27,130 nucleotides of DNA from JANJTY01 sp038257155 (lineage in GTDB: Bacteria > Pseudomonadota > Gammaproteobacteria > Xanthomonadales > Xanthomonadaceae): assembly GCA_038257155.1 (NCBI GenBank), contig JBBSJP010000058.1, positions 1 to 27,130 of the forward strand. The letters run 5' to 3'. Both the position numbers and the translations under genes were made by a program. Shown here piece after piece: positions 13,560-22,391 of the stretch. Each line of letters opens with the position of its first letter. Positions within the stretch are counted from its first letter, which is position 1. The notes below the pieces were generated by a model. That model was not told the origin of the DNA and searched no databases. It was given only the letters and a program-made list of their open reading frames with translations.

Positions 13560-16370
13560 ATGACCGATCCGCGCCACGCCCTGATCAAGCGCCTGTTTGC
13601 TGAGGCCTTGACGAGGAATGCCAAGACGCGCGTCGCCTTTCTTGATCAAGCCTGCAGCGATCCGGCGCTGCGCGACGAAGTGCTGGCCCTGTTGCAGGCA
13701 CACGACCAGGCGGACACCGGATTCTTGGCTGAGCCGCCGCGGCCCGCCGCGGCCATTGATCCGAGCCAGCTCGGACTCGAACGTGGCTGGCAAGTTCAGC
13801 GCGAGATCGCGCGCGGTGGCATGGGCGTGGTCTACCTGGCCGAACGCGCCGATGGCGCCTACCAGCAGCAGGTGGCGCTGAAGCTGATGTCGCCGGGGAC
13901 GTTGCCCAGCGAAGAGGCCCTGCTGCGCTCGCGACTGGAACGACAGATCCTCGCGCGCCTGGCTCACCCCAATATCGCGCGCCTGTTGGATGGCGGCACT
14001 ACGGCGCACGGCTCGCCCTACCTGGTGATGGAATACATCCGCGGCGATCGCATTGATCGGTGGTGCGCCACCCGCGGTTTGAGCGTGGAGGCCCGCCTCA
14101 GACTGTTTCTCAAGGTTTGCGATGCGGTGGCTTACGCCCATCGCAACCTGGTCGTGCACCGCGACCTCAAGCCGGAAAACATTCTTGTTGACGAGGCAGG
14201 TGAGCCCAAGCTGCTCGATTTCGGCATCGCGCGCTGGCTGGAAGACAGCGACAGCCCGACCCAGGATGGTTCGCGCCCACTCACGCCACGCTATGCCAGT
14301 CCTGAGCAGGTGCGCGGTGAGCCCGCAACAACCCTGACGGACGTGTACTTGCTCGGGGTGTTGCTGTATGAACTGCTGGCCGGCGATTCGCCATATGGTG
14401 AAGCGGTGTCCACACCACATCGCCTGCCGCAGGCAATCTGCGAAGCCGATACCGATCCGCCGAGTCAGCGGGCGGCAAGGGGCGGGACCGGCAACGAGCG
14501 ATCCCGACTCGAGGATGCCATTCTGGCCCGTCGGCTGCGCGGCGACCTCGATGCAATCGTGCTGCGCTGCCTGCGCAAGCCGCCCGAGCAACGCTACGCC
14601 TCGGTTGAGGCCCTGGCCGATGATCTGCAGGCGCACCTCGATGGGCGACCGGTGCAGGCCAGACGCGGCAGTCGCCTGTATCTGGCGCAACGCTTCCTGC
14701 GCCGTCACTGGGTGGTGCTGGCCACGGCTGCAGGCATTGTGCTGATGGCTGGCGCCTTCATGCTGCAGCTGGCGAGACAGCTTGAGGAAGTTCGGCTCGA
14801 GCGAGACAAGGCAACCCAGGTCACGCGCTTTCTGGTTGAGCTGTTCAAGCAGGCCGATCCAGCTGAGGCTCGTGGTCGCGATTTGTCGGTACGCGACGTG
14901 CTGGAAACTGGCACGCTGCGCATCCGCACCGAGCTTTCGGCGCAGCCCGTTCTTCGTGGCGAACTGTTGCGCGAACTGGCCGCGATCCAGCTTGAGCTCG
15001 GAGACATGGAGCGGGCCGAGGCCCTTGCCGGTGAGGCGGTCGACCTGCTGCAGTCCGAACCGGGCGGCGCGGCAGGTCTGGGACGAGCCCAGTATCTGCT
15101 CGGAAATGCCCTTGTCGCGCTCGACAGACAGGGCGAAGCCGACGCCACGCTGCGCGCCGCGCTGCTCACCGCGCAGACGCGTGACGATGCACTTCTTCAG
15201 GCGCTCGTCGCATCCCAATTGGCTTTGATGCAATCGGCGCAGGGCAGGCCGCTTGAAGGCCAACAGGCGCTCGACGTTGTATTGGCATCTGCCCGACGAC
15301 GAATCTCTGCGTCGGATCGGGAACGTATCGCAGAAGTCGACGGCGAGGCGCGTGAATGGCTTGAGATGGAAGCGCGCAGCCTTCACAACCTGTGCACGGC
15401 GCTGGACGATCAGGGGCGCACCGCCGAGGCGCTGGCGCACTGCAAGGAAGCGGCAGCGGCCAAGCGCGCACTGTGGCCAGACGATCACCCGATACACCTG
15501 TCGACCCTAAACCACCTGGTTCTCTTGCGCGAGAAACAGGAAGGCCCGGGCGCCGGCATCGAGGCCGGTCGCGAACTGCTCGCATTCACTGAGCGGCTTT
15601 ACGGTAGAGATCACGTACGGGTCGGGGTTGCATCACTCAACCTTGGCGTGAGCCTGAAAGAACTGGGACAAGCGGACGAGGCTGAAACGCTCTACGAGCG
15701 GGCCTTGGACATATTCAAGCAACGCCTGGGCGAGGAACATCGGGTCTTCCTCCTGACCCGCAACAACCTCGGCAATCTGCTGTTCCAGCGCGCGCACCAG
15801 CTGCGCCTGGCAGGCGAAGAAGTGCAGGCGTTGGCCCTGTGGGGTGAAGTGCGCGACATGCAGCTGAACAACCTTGAAGTAAGGCGTCGCGTGCTGCCGG
15901 CCGAGCATCCAGACATCGGCCAGAGCCTGATGAACCTGGCCAATGTCGAGCGCGCCCTGGGCGACCTTGATGCATCGGTGGCCACCGCCCGTCAGGCGCT
16001 GGAACACTATCGCTCGGCGCTGGGGCCGCTGCATCCGACGACCCTGCTGATGCGCCTCAGCCTGGCGCAGAAGTTGCTCGCCGTGACTGGGGCCTCGCAA
16101 TCCGCCGAGGAGGCCTTGGAACTGTTGCAGCCCTTGCTGGCCGACGATCCCATTGAAGGAGTCGACCCGCCAACCCGTGCAGCCGCCCAGTTCGCAGCGG
16201 CGCAGTTGCTGCGTTTGCTGAAGAGGGAAGCGAAGCGTGCGCGTGACCTTGCCCTCGGCGCACTGGCACAAGCGCGAGCCGAGCCTCACGAACTGCTGTC
16301 GGTGGAGGAAATCGAAGACTGGCTGGCCGAGCAGCCTCCGCCGCAGAGCTCTGCGGAAAAGCCCCAATGA
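13560..16370 (+). CDS. Membrane Ser/Thr protein kinase with TPR sensor, first of two
   Basis: A 936-residue kinase. An N-terminal helical segment (1-75, LIKRLFAEALTRNAKTR) precedes a kinase domain (about 78-365): glycine loop ARGGMGVVY (84-92), lysine K108, HRDLKPEN (200-207, catalytic D202), DFG (220-222). Subdomain IX reads DVYLLG where DVYSLG is usual. One membrane segment lies at about 384-403, followed by roughly 530 residues of TPR-like helices, presumably periplasmic. It starts at 13560, five bases after the sigma stop, with GGAG at 13545-13548; the frame stays open upstream but overlaps the sigma gene. Its stop overlaps the second kinase (ATGA). The likely substrate is the neighbouring sigma factor (inference from gene order and related systems). 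Confidence 0.93.
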   Translation: MTDPRHALIKRLFAEALTRNAKTRVAFLDQACSDPALRDEVLALLQAHDQADTGFLAEPPRPAAAIDPSQLGLERGWQVQREIARGGMGVVYLAERADGAYQQQVALKLMSPGTLPSEEALLRSRLERQILARLAHPNIARLLDGGTTAHGSPYLVMEYIRGDRIDRWCATRGLSVEARLRLFLKVCDAVAYAHRNLVVHRDLKPENILVDEAGEPKLLDFGIARWLEDSDSPTQDGSRPLTPRYASPEQVRGEPATTLTDVYLLGVLLYELLAGDSPYGEAVSTPHRLPQAICEADTDPPSQRAARGGTGNERSRLEDAILARRLRGDLDAIVLRCLRKPPEQRYASVEALADDLQAHLDGRPVQARRGSRLYLAQRFLRRHWVVLATAAGIVLMAGAFMLQLARQLEEVRLERDKATQVTRFLVELFKQADPAEARGRDLSVRDVLETGTLRIRTELSAQPVLRGELLRELAAIQLELGDMERAEALAGEAVDLLQSEPGGAAGLGRAQYLLGNALVALDRQGEADATLRAALLTAQTRDDALLQALVASQLALMQSAQGRPLEGQQALDVVLASARRRISASDRERIAEVDGEAREWLEMEARSLHNLCTALDDQGRTAEALAHCKEAAAAKRALWPDDHPIHLSTLNHLVLLREKQEGPGAGIEAGRELLAFTERLYGRDHVRVGVASLNLGVSLKELGQADEAETLYERALDIFKQRLGEEHRVFLLTRNNLGNLLFQRAHQLRLAGEEVQALALWGEVRDMQLNNLEVRRRVLPAEHPDIGQSLMNLANVERALGDLDASVATARQALEHYRSALGPLHPTTLLMRLSLAQKLLAVTGASQSAEEALELLQPLLADDPIEGVDPPTRAAAQFAAAQLLRLLKREAKRARDLALGALAQARAEPHELLSVEEIEDWLAEQPPPQSSAEKPQ

Positions 16371-19108
16371 ACGCCGATGCGCGCCACGCCCTGGTCAAGC
16401 GCCTGTTCTCCGAGACATTGGCACGCAGCGCTGATCGCCGCGCCCAGTTTCTTGACGAGGCCTGCAGCGATGCAACGCTGCGCGCTGAAGTCGAGAGTCT
16501 GCTGCGCGCCCACGCGGACGCCGATACCGGCTTCCTGAGCGAGCCGCCACGCCTGCCTGCAGCGATTGACGAGACCCGCCTCGGACTGGAGCGCGGCTGG
16601 CGTGTGATCCGTGAGCTGGCCCGTGGCGGCATGGGCGTGGTGTACCTGGCAGAACGCGCCGATGGCGCCTATCAGCAACAGGTGGCCTTGAAGCTGCTGG
16701 CACCGGGCAGCTTGCCGGATGAGGAATCCCTGCTGCGGCTGAAGCTGGAACGGCAGATCCTGGCGCGCCTGAATCACCCCAATATCGCGCGACTGCTCGA
16801 TGGCGGCACCACCGAGCACGGTGCGCCGTATCTGGTGATGGAGTATGTCGAAGGCGAACGCATCGATCGCTGGTGCAGAACGCAGGGCCTGGACCTGCAG
16901 GCGAGGGTGGCGCTGTTCCTCAAGGTCTGCACCGCGGTGTCCTACGCACACCGCAACCTGGTGGTGCATCGGGACCTGAAGCCCAGCAACATCCTGGTGC
17001 GCAAGGACGGCGAGCCGAAACTGCTCGACTTTGGCATCGCCAAGGAATTGAGTGTGGACAGCGAGCAGACCCGCGCCGGCGGCCAACTGCTTACGCCGCG
17101 TTATGCCAGTCCAGAACAGATCCGCGGCGAGCCCGTGTCGACCGTGAGCGACGTCTACTCACTGGGCGTGGTGCTGTACGAGTTGCTGACCGGTCGCTCG
17201 CCTTACGGCAAGGCGGTCGAACAGCCACCGGCGCTGGCGCATGCCGTGTGCGAAATCGATCCTGACGCGCCCAGCACCACCTTGCGCAATAGCGAGGGCA
17301 CCGACCCACCCAGCCTGCGGCCGGCCGGACTGAAAGGCGATATGGACGCGATCGTGCTGCGTTGCCTGCGCAAGTCACCCGAGCAGCGATACGGCAGCGT
17401 CGAGGCCTTGATCGAGGATCTGCAGGCCTGGCGCGAGGGCCGCCCGGTGCTGGCGCGACGCGGTAGCAGCGCCTATCGATTGCGGCGCTTCGCTCAGCGC
17501 CACTGGATGGCACTCGCTAGCGCAGCGGCCGTTCTGGTGTTGGTCGCTCTGTTTGTTCTGCAACTGTCGCGGCAATTGGAAGAGACCCGCCTGGAGCGTG
17601 ATCGAAGCGACCGAACCCTCGCATTCGTGACCGAGCTATTCCGCGTGGCTGACCCCAGCGAGGCGCGTGGCAGCAGCGTCACGGTGCGCGAAATCCTCGA
17701 CCGCGGCGCGCAGGTATTGGAGCAGGACCGTTCTTTGGAGCCACCCGTTCGTTCCTCGATGCTGCACACGCTGGGCGCGGTGTATCGACAACTCGGACTG
17801 GCGGCGGCGGCGGAAAAGGCGCTGGAGTCTGCTCTGGTGCAGGCTGCGCCGGATGATCTTGCCACCCTGCGCGTGGCGATGGCGGGCCTGCGCGTCGACC
17901 AGGGTCGTTTCGACGATGCCATGGCGCTGCTCGATCAGGCCGAGGTCGATCCGCCTGCACGCGACCCGCAACGGCTGAGTAGCCGTTTGTTGTATCAACG
18001 TGGCGAAACTGCACTGCGCCAGGGCAAGCTCGACCAGGCCGAGGCACCGCTGCAGGCTGCACTGGAACTGCGTCGCCGGCTGCACGGTGAAAAGTCGCGG
18101 GAATTCACCGAGGTGCTCACGGCCCTTGGCAGCCTGCATCGCGACCGTGGGCAGATTGATCTGGCCGAACAGCACTACCGCGCCGCGTTCGCGATCCTGC
18201 AGGAGCTGGACGTGGATGCCTGGAGCCGGGTCAAGCTGACCAATAACCTGGCGATCATCGCCGGCGACCGTGGCGCGATCGATGTAGCCGAGCGACATTT
18301 CGCCGAGGCGCTGGAGTTCATGCGCCAGGCGGTTGGCGACGAGCATGTGCTGATCTCGGTTGGCCTGGGCAATGTGGCATCGATGCGCATGCGCCGCGGG
18401 GACTATGCCGGGGCCCAGCCGATGTTCGAGCGGGCCCTGGCGATCCGCCGCAGCAACCTGGGAGAAACCCATCCACTGATCGGTACCAGCCTTTCGAATC
18501 TCGCTTATGTGCGGTTCTGCAACGGCGAATACGAGGCGGCATTGGACGAAACGCAGCAAGCCCTGGAAATGCAGAGCGCCGGCTTTGGCGCCGGTCACCT
18601 GCACGTGCTCAACACCCTGCGCAACCTTGCCGCAATCCAGTTTGCCCGTGCTGATCTTGATGCCGCGCATGCCCACAGCGCGCAGATCATCGAGCAGGGC
18701 AGCGCAACGTCCGGGGCAGAGCATCCGGTATTGCTGCAGGCCCAGGCTCGCATGCAGTTCATCGCCTGCCTGCGCGGCAGCTGTGACTTGAAGGCGTTCG
18801 AGTCAGCGGTGCAGGCGCACGTCGACAAGCTCGGTGCCCAGCATGCCGAGGCCGGTGAGAGCCTGGTGCACCTGGCCACAATGCAATTCCTGCAGGCGTC
18901 GCCGAGTGCGTGTGCTACCAGTGCCCGTGCACAACAGGCCCTCAGCAAGCACTTGCCCGACGCGCATTGGGACAGACGCCTGCTGGCCTGGGTTCAAGCG
19001 CACTGTGCGGGGGCCTCCGACGCGGACGCCACCGCTGACCTCATGGCGCGCTACGGCGCAGAACATCCGCTTGTCAAAGCCCTGCACGCGGCTGCAAGCA
19101 AGCCCTGA
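16367..19108 (+). CDS. Membrane Ser/Thr protein kinase with TPR sensor, second of two
   Basis: A 913-residue paralogue of the preceding gene. It has the same N-terminal segment (HALVKRLFSETLARSADRR), glycine loop ARGGMGVVY (85-93), K109, HRDLKPSN (201-208, D203), DFG (221-223) and the normal DVYSLG. A membrane segment lies at about 380-400. The kinase part is nearly the same as in the first (a 15-residue run ERADGAYQQQVALKL is identical), but the C-terminal TPR region is clearly different in sequence. The pattern TLxNLAxxxxxxGxxxxA repeats several times (for example around 570-720). Both kinases have all catalytic residues. The ATG at 16367 overlaps the first kinase stop. It ends 47 bp from a convergent gene. 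Confidence 0.93.
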   Translation: MNADARHALVKRLFSETLARSADRRAQFLDEACSDATLRAEVESLLRAHADADTGFLSEPPRLPAAIDETRLGLERGWRVIRELARGGMGVVYLAERADGAYQQQVALKLLAPGSLPDEESLLRLKLERQILARLNHPNIARLLDGGTTEHGAPYLVMEYVEGERIDRWCRTQGLDLQARVALFLKVCTAVSYAHRNLVVHRDLKPSNILVRKDGEPKLLDFGIAKELSVDSEQTRAGGQLLTPRYASPEQIRGEPVSTVSDVYSLGVVLYELLTGRSPYGKAVEQPPALAHAVCEIDPDAPSTTLRNSEGTDPPSLRPAGLKGDMDAIVLRCLRKSPEQRYGSVEALIEDLQAWREGRPVLARRGSSAYRLRRFAQRHWMALASAAAVLVLVALFVLQLSRQLEETRLERDRSDRTLAFVTELFRVADPSEARGSSVTVREILDRGAQVLEQDRSLEPPVRSSMLHTLGAVYRQLGLAAAAEKALESALVQAAPDDLATLRVAMAGLRVDQGRFDDAMALLDQAEVDPPARDPQRLSSRLLYQRGETALRQGKLDQAEAPLQAALELRRRLHGEKSREFTEVLTALGSLHRDRGQIDLAEQHYRAAFAILQELDVDAWSRVKLTNNLAIIAGDRGAIDVAERHFAEALEFMRQAVGDEHVLISVGLGNVASMRMRRGDYAGAQPMFERALAIRRSNLGETHPLIGTSLSNLAYVRFCNGEYEAALDETQQALEMQSAGFGAGHLHVLNTLRNLAAIQFARADLDAAHAHSAQIIEQGSATSGAEHPVLLQAQARMQFIACLRGSCDLKAFESAVQAHVDKLGAQHAEAGESLVHLATMQFLQASPSACATSARAQQALSKHLPDAHWDRRLLAWVQAHCAGASDADATADLMARYGAEHPLVKALHAAASKP

Positions 19109-19138
19109 TTGCTGGTTTTGTGCTGTGCGTTGCTCGCG

Positions 19139-19152
19139 CCGCTGAGCAGCGG
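19139..19152. terminator. Short palindrome between convergent genes
   Basis: CCGCTG-AG-CAGCGG is a perfect 6-bp inverted repeat with a tight 2-nt centre in the 47-bp gap between the second kinase and the GAF-GGDEF-EAL gene. There is no T-run. It could help end both transcripts, but the evidence is only its position. Confidence 0.25.
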
Positions 19153-19155
19153 TAT

Positions 19156-22098
19156 TCAGCTGGATCTGGAAAGCGGAGCCGGACGACCGAACAGGAAACC
19201 CTGGCCGTGGTCGCAACCCAGTGCCAACAGCACGTCACGCTGTTGTTCGGTTTCGATTCCCTCGGCGATAACGTCCATTTCCAGCGAGTGCGCCAGGGTC
19301 AGGATGGCGCGGATCACCGCCGCGCTGCCCGCTTCGCGCGGGGTTCCCAGTTCAGCGACGAAGGACTGGTCGATCTTCAGCACCTGCAACGGAAAGCGGT
19401 GGATGTAGGAGAGCGACGAGAATCCGGTGCCGAAGTCGTCGATGGCCGCCAGGACTCCCGCGGCGCGCAGCCGCTCAAGCGTGCCCTTGGTCTGGTCCGC
19501 CTGTTCCAGCAGGGTGCCTTCGGTGAGTTCGATGCGCACCCGATCCGGGGCAATGCCACTGCGCTGGATCATCGCGAGAATGCGCTGGTCGAGGTCGCCG
19601 TGCACGAAATGCCGCGGAGACACGTTCAAGCTGACGTGGCCCGGAAGCGCAGACGCCTGGATCTGTCGGCAGGCCACTTCAAACAGCTGCCAATCAATGG
19701 CTTCCAGGCTGCCGCTGTCTTCGGCGATCTTCAGGAAGTCGACCGGCGACAGCGTGCCACGGCGCGGATGCTGCCAGCGAATCAGTGCCTCGTAGCCAAT
19801 GGTGGCACCATCGGCGAGCCGCACGATCGGCTGGAACCAGGGCTGGAACTCGTGACCGAGCAGGCCACGGCGCAAATCTGCTTCCAGCTCCAGAACATCC
19901 ATGGCCTGCTGGTTCAGGCTTTCATCGAAGATCTCGAAACGGTGTCGACCACCCTGCTTGGCGCGATACATGGCGGTATCGGCGTCGCGCACCAGTTCAT
20001 CGGCGTGAACATGCCGGCGCTCACCCATCGCGACTCCCACACTGGTCGAGGTCTGGACTTCCTTGCCCTGGGCCTGGATTGGCACGCGCATCGATTCAAT
20101 GATGCGCTGGGCAATGCGCACAGGCGTCTCCGGGCCGGGTATGTCTTCGACCAGGATGGCAAATTCGTCGCCACCCAGCCGTGCCACGACATCGGGCGCA
20201 CGGACGCAGGAGGCAAGCCGCCGCGCCACTTCCTTCAGCACCTCGTCGCCAGCCAGATGGCCCAGGCTGTCGTTGATGACCTTGAATCGGTCCACGTCGC
20301 AGTACAGCACGGCGAAATCCGCCTTCGACTCGTGTCGTGAGCGGGTCATGACGCGTTCCAGGCGGTCGCGCAGGTAGCCGCGATTGGGCAAGCCGGTGAG
20401 TGCATCGTGCATCACTTCATGCTTGAGCTGCAGTTCGATCTTTTCCCGCACGGCGATCTGTTCGCGCAGCTCAACGGTGCGCTCTTCGACCCGCTGTTCC
20501 AGCCCTGTATAGGCTGCGCGCAATGCCTGCGCGGCGTGGCGGCGCTGCAGGCTGTTGGCGATCTGATGCGAGACGAAGGTCAGCAGTTCCTGCTCGCGCG
20601 CGCCGTAGCGCACGTCGGGTGAATAGCTTTGCACTACCAGCGCGCCCAGCACTTTGTCACCGGCCAAGAGCGGCACCCCCAGCCACGATTCCGACAGGGT
20701 GCCCGACACGCTGAACTCACCAGCCGCGCTGAGGCGGGCCAGATCGGCGGCGCTGGCGAGCAGCGGCTTGCCGGTTCGCAGCACGCTTTCAGTGACGCCA
20801 TTGCCGAGCGCGCGCGGTACTGGCGGCGCCTCGACCTCATCGACGTGATACGGAAACTGCAGCTCGCTGCGGTCCTCCGAATACAGGGCGATATAGAAGT
20901 TCCTGGCATTGATCAGGCTGCCAACGATGCCGTGCACGCTGCTGTAGAACTCGTCCATGCCGCCATCGGCGGACGACAGTTCCGCGACCCTGAACAATGC
21001 CGCCTGCAGGCGCTCGCCCCGCTGACGTTCCTCCACTTCGATATTCAACACGCGGTTGGAGTCGGCGAGCTCGCTGGTACGCTGCTGAACCCGGCGCTCC
21101 AGTTCTTCCTGACTCTGTTTGCGTTCCAGGGCGGTAAGGATGTGATTGCCAACGAAGGAAAGCAGGGCCTGATCCGCTGGCGTGAAGCTGACCTGATCGA
21201 CGTAGCTTTGCACCACCAGTGCGCCGCGCACTTCAGACCCGCGCAGCATCGGAACGCCCAGCCAATCGGGGCTGTCAGCGCCGTGGATGCGCAGGCGTCC
21301 AGAGACCTGCCGCCGAAGCGCATGGGTTGGTCCCATCAGCGGCCGGCCATCGCGAATCAGGTACCAGGTCAGGCCGCGCTCGATCCTCGCCATCGGCGTG
21401 AACTCTTCCGGATCGACCGCGTCGGGATCCTCGGTGTCAACGTAGTAAATGAAGCGCAGGGCATCGCGACTGCTGTCGTACAGCGCGATGTAGAAGTTCT
21501 CGGCATACATCAGGCCGCCGACGATCCGGTGCAGGCCGCGCAGCATGTCGCTCATGTCCAGCTCGGAGCCGGCCATGTCGGCGATCGCGAAAAGCGCTCG
21601 TTGCAGCTTTTCTGCCTGCTCGGCGCGGGTCACTGAATCGCGCGTGCTGGCCAGTTCAAGTGCCGCACACATGCGGGCGCGTGCCAATACCAGCTGATCC
21701 TGCCACGCCCCTTCTGGAGCAAGGGTCGCAGACAAACGGAGTACCAGCACAGCGGCGGCGCCATCTTCCTGCCGGCACAGCACCATCGCCATGTCACGGC
21801 CATCGGCTGACTGCGCGAACCCACTGGTTGCGTCAATCGCATGATCGGCCAGGGCCACGCGATCCGATGACAATGCCGCCTGGGGAAAGGTATGGCGTTC
21901 GCCGGGCCAGGCCAAAGACCAGATGAGGGTGGCGTCGCGACATTCCGGCCACTGTTCGGCCTCGGTTACGATCACGGCGGCAACGCCGGAAACATCCTCC
22001 GCCAGCACCAGGGCGTGGGCAAAGCCGTGCTCGAGCGAATTCAGCTTCTGCAGCGTTTCGCCGATTTCCTGCAACGGGAATGGCTGGATGGTCTTCAT
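19156..22098 (-). CDS. Double-GAF GGDEF-EAL protein, c-di-GMP cyclase/phosphodiesterase
   Basis: A cytoplasmic 980-residue signalling protein. An unrecognised N-terminal part (1-155, perhaps a degenerate GAF-like fold) is followed by two related GAF domains (about 165-325 and 365-515; both contain NFYIALY and WLGVP), a coiled-coil linker (520-560), GGDEF (about 562-725) and EAL (about 735-975). GGDEF is canonical at 642-646 with an inhibitory RAPD site at 633-636. EAL (770-772), ELTE (857-860), DDFGTGFSS (887-895), K908 and EGIETE support an active phosphodiesterase. Both activities look possible. I chose ATG 22098, with AGAGG about ten bases upstream; the open frame extends to 22197 but that part does not look like protein. 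No membrane segment was seen. Confidence 0.9.
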   Translation of the reverse strand: MKTIQPFPLQEIGETLQKLNSLEHGFAHALVLAEDVSGVAAVIVTEAEQWPECRDATLIWSLAWPGERHTFPQAALSSDRVALADHAIDATSGFAQSADGRDMAMVLCRQEDGAAAVLVLRLSATLAPEGAWQDQLVLARARMCAALELASTRDSVTRAEQAEKLQRALFAIADMAGSELDMSDMLRGLHRIVGGLMYAENFYIALYDSSRDALRFIYYVDTEDPDAVDPEEFTPMARIERGLTWYLIRDGRPLMGPTHALRRQVSGRLRIHGADSPDWLGVPMLRGSEVRGALVVQSYVDQVSFTPADQALLSFVGNHILTALERKQSQEELERRVQQRTSELADSNRVLNIEVEERQRGERLQAALFRVAELSSADGGMDEFYSSVHGIVGSLINARNFYIALYSEDRSELQFPYHVDEVEAPPVPRALGNGVTESVLRTGKPLLASAADLARLSAAGEFSVSGTLSESWLGVPLLAGDKVLGALVVQSYSPDVRYGAREQELLTFVSHQIANSLQRRHAAQALRAAYTGLEQRVEERTVELREQIAVREKIELQLKHEVMHDALTGLPNRGYLRDRLERVMTRSRHESKADFAVLYCDVDRFKVINDSLGHLAGDEVLKEVARRLASCVRAPDVVARLGGDEFAILVEDIPGPETPVRIAQRIIESMRVPIQAQGKEVQTSTSVGVAMGERRHVHADELVRDADTAMYRAKQGGRHRFEIFDESLNQQAMDVLELEADLRRGLLGHEFQPWFQPIVRLADGATIGYEALIRWQHPRRGTLSPVDFLKIAEDSGSLEAIDWQLFEVACRQIQASALPGHVSLNVSPRHFVHGDLDQRILAMIQRSGIAPDRVRIELTEGTLLEQADQTKGTLERLRAAGVLAAIDDFGTGFSSLSYIHRFPLQVLKIDQSFVAELGTPREAGSAAVIRAILTLAHSLEMDVIAEGIETEQQRDVLLALGCDHGQGFLFGRPAPLSRSS

Positions 22099-22258
22099 GA
22101 GCTGCACACCTCTGGCGGCGCCCGTTTCATTGTAGTTGCGTGCCTCGCGACGGCATCGGATCACGGCCATCGACGCGGCCCCAGCAACTCGCTGCACGGC
22201 GCCATCGGCTCACTTGTAGCACCAGAATCCGCTTGCCACACAAGTACTTTGCGAATCT

Positions 22259-22274
22259 GCGTGATGTATCACGC
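22259..22274. promoter_or_regulatory. Perfect palindrome upstream of the double-GAF gene
   Basis: GCGTGAT-GT-ATCACGC is a 7-bp perfect inverted repeat in the 293-bp gap between two c-di-GMP genes, about 160 bases upstream of the double-GAF start. It looks like an operator for a dimeric regulator. Half-site spacing does not fit a CRP/Clp or FNR site. Confidence 0.4.
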
Positions 22275-22391
22275 GAACAGGATACCGACCACACAGTTCC
22301 GGCCGGTAAAGGTTCCGAAGGCCTATTGCGTGTGCTGTGGTTCCGTTCTGCCCGCTGCAGCAGACCGCCTGGCCAGGACTGCCTGAGGGGC

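Noticed and set aside
13551..15497. 648-codon open frame on the minus strand
   Set aside because: It is antisense to the first kinase, with no recognisable domain and a composition typical of shadows in GC-rich DNA.
19120..20340. 406-codon plus-strand open frame
   Set aside because: It is antisense to the EAL and GGDEF domains of the double-GAF gene and has no domain of its own.
22259..22274. CRP/Clp or FNR site
   Set aside because: GTGA and TCAC are four bases apart, not six as for CRP/Clp, and the ATCA halves are too close for FNR.
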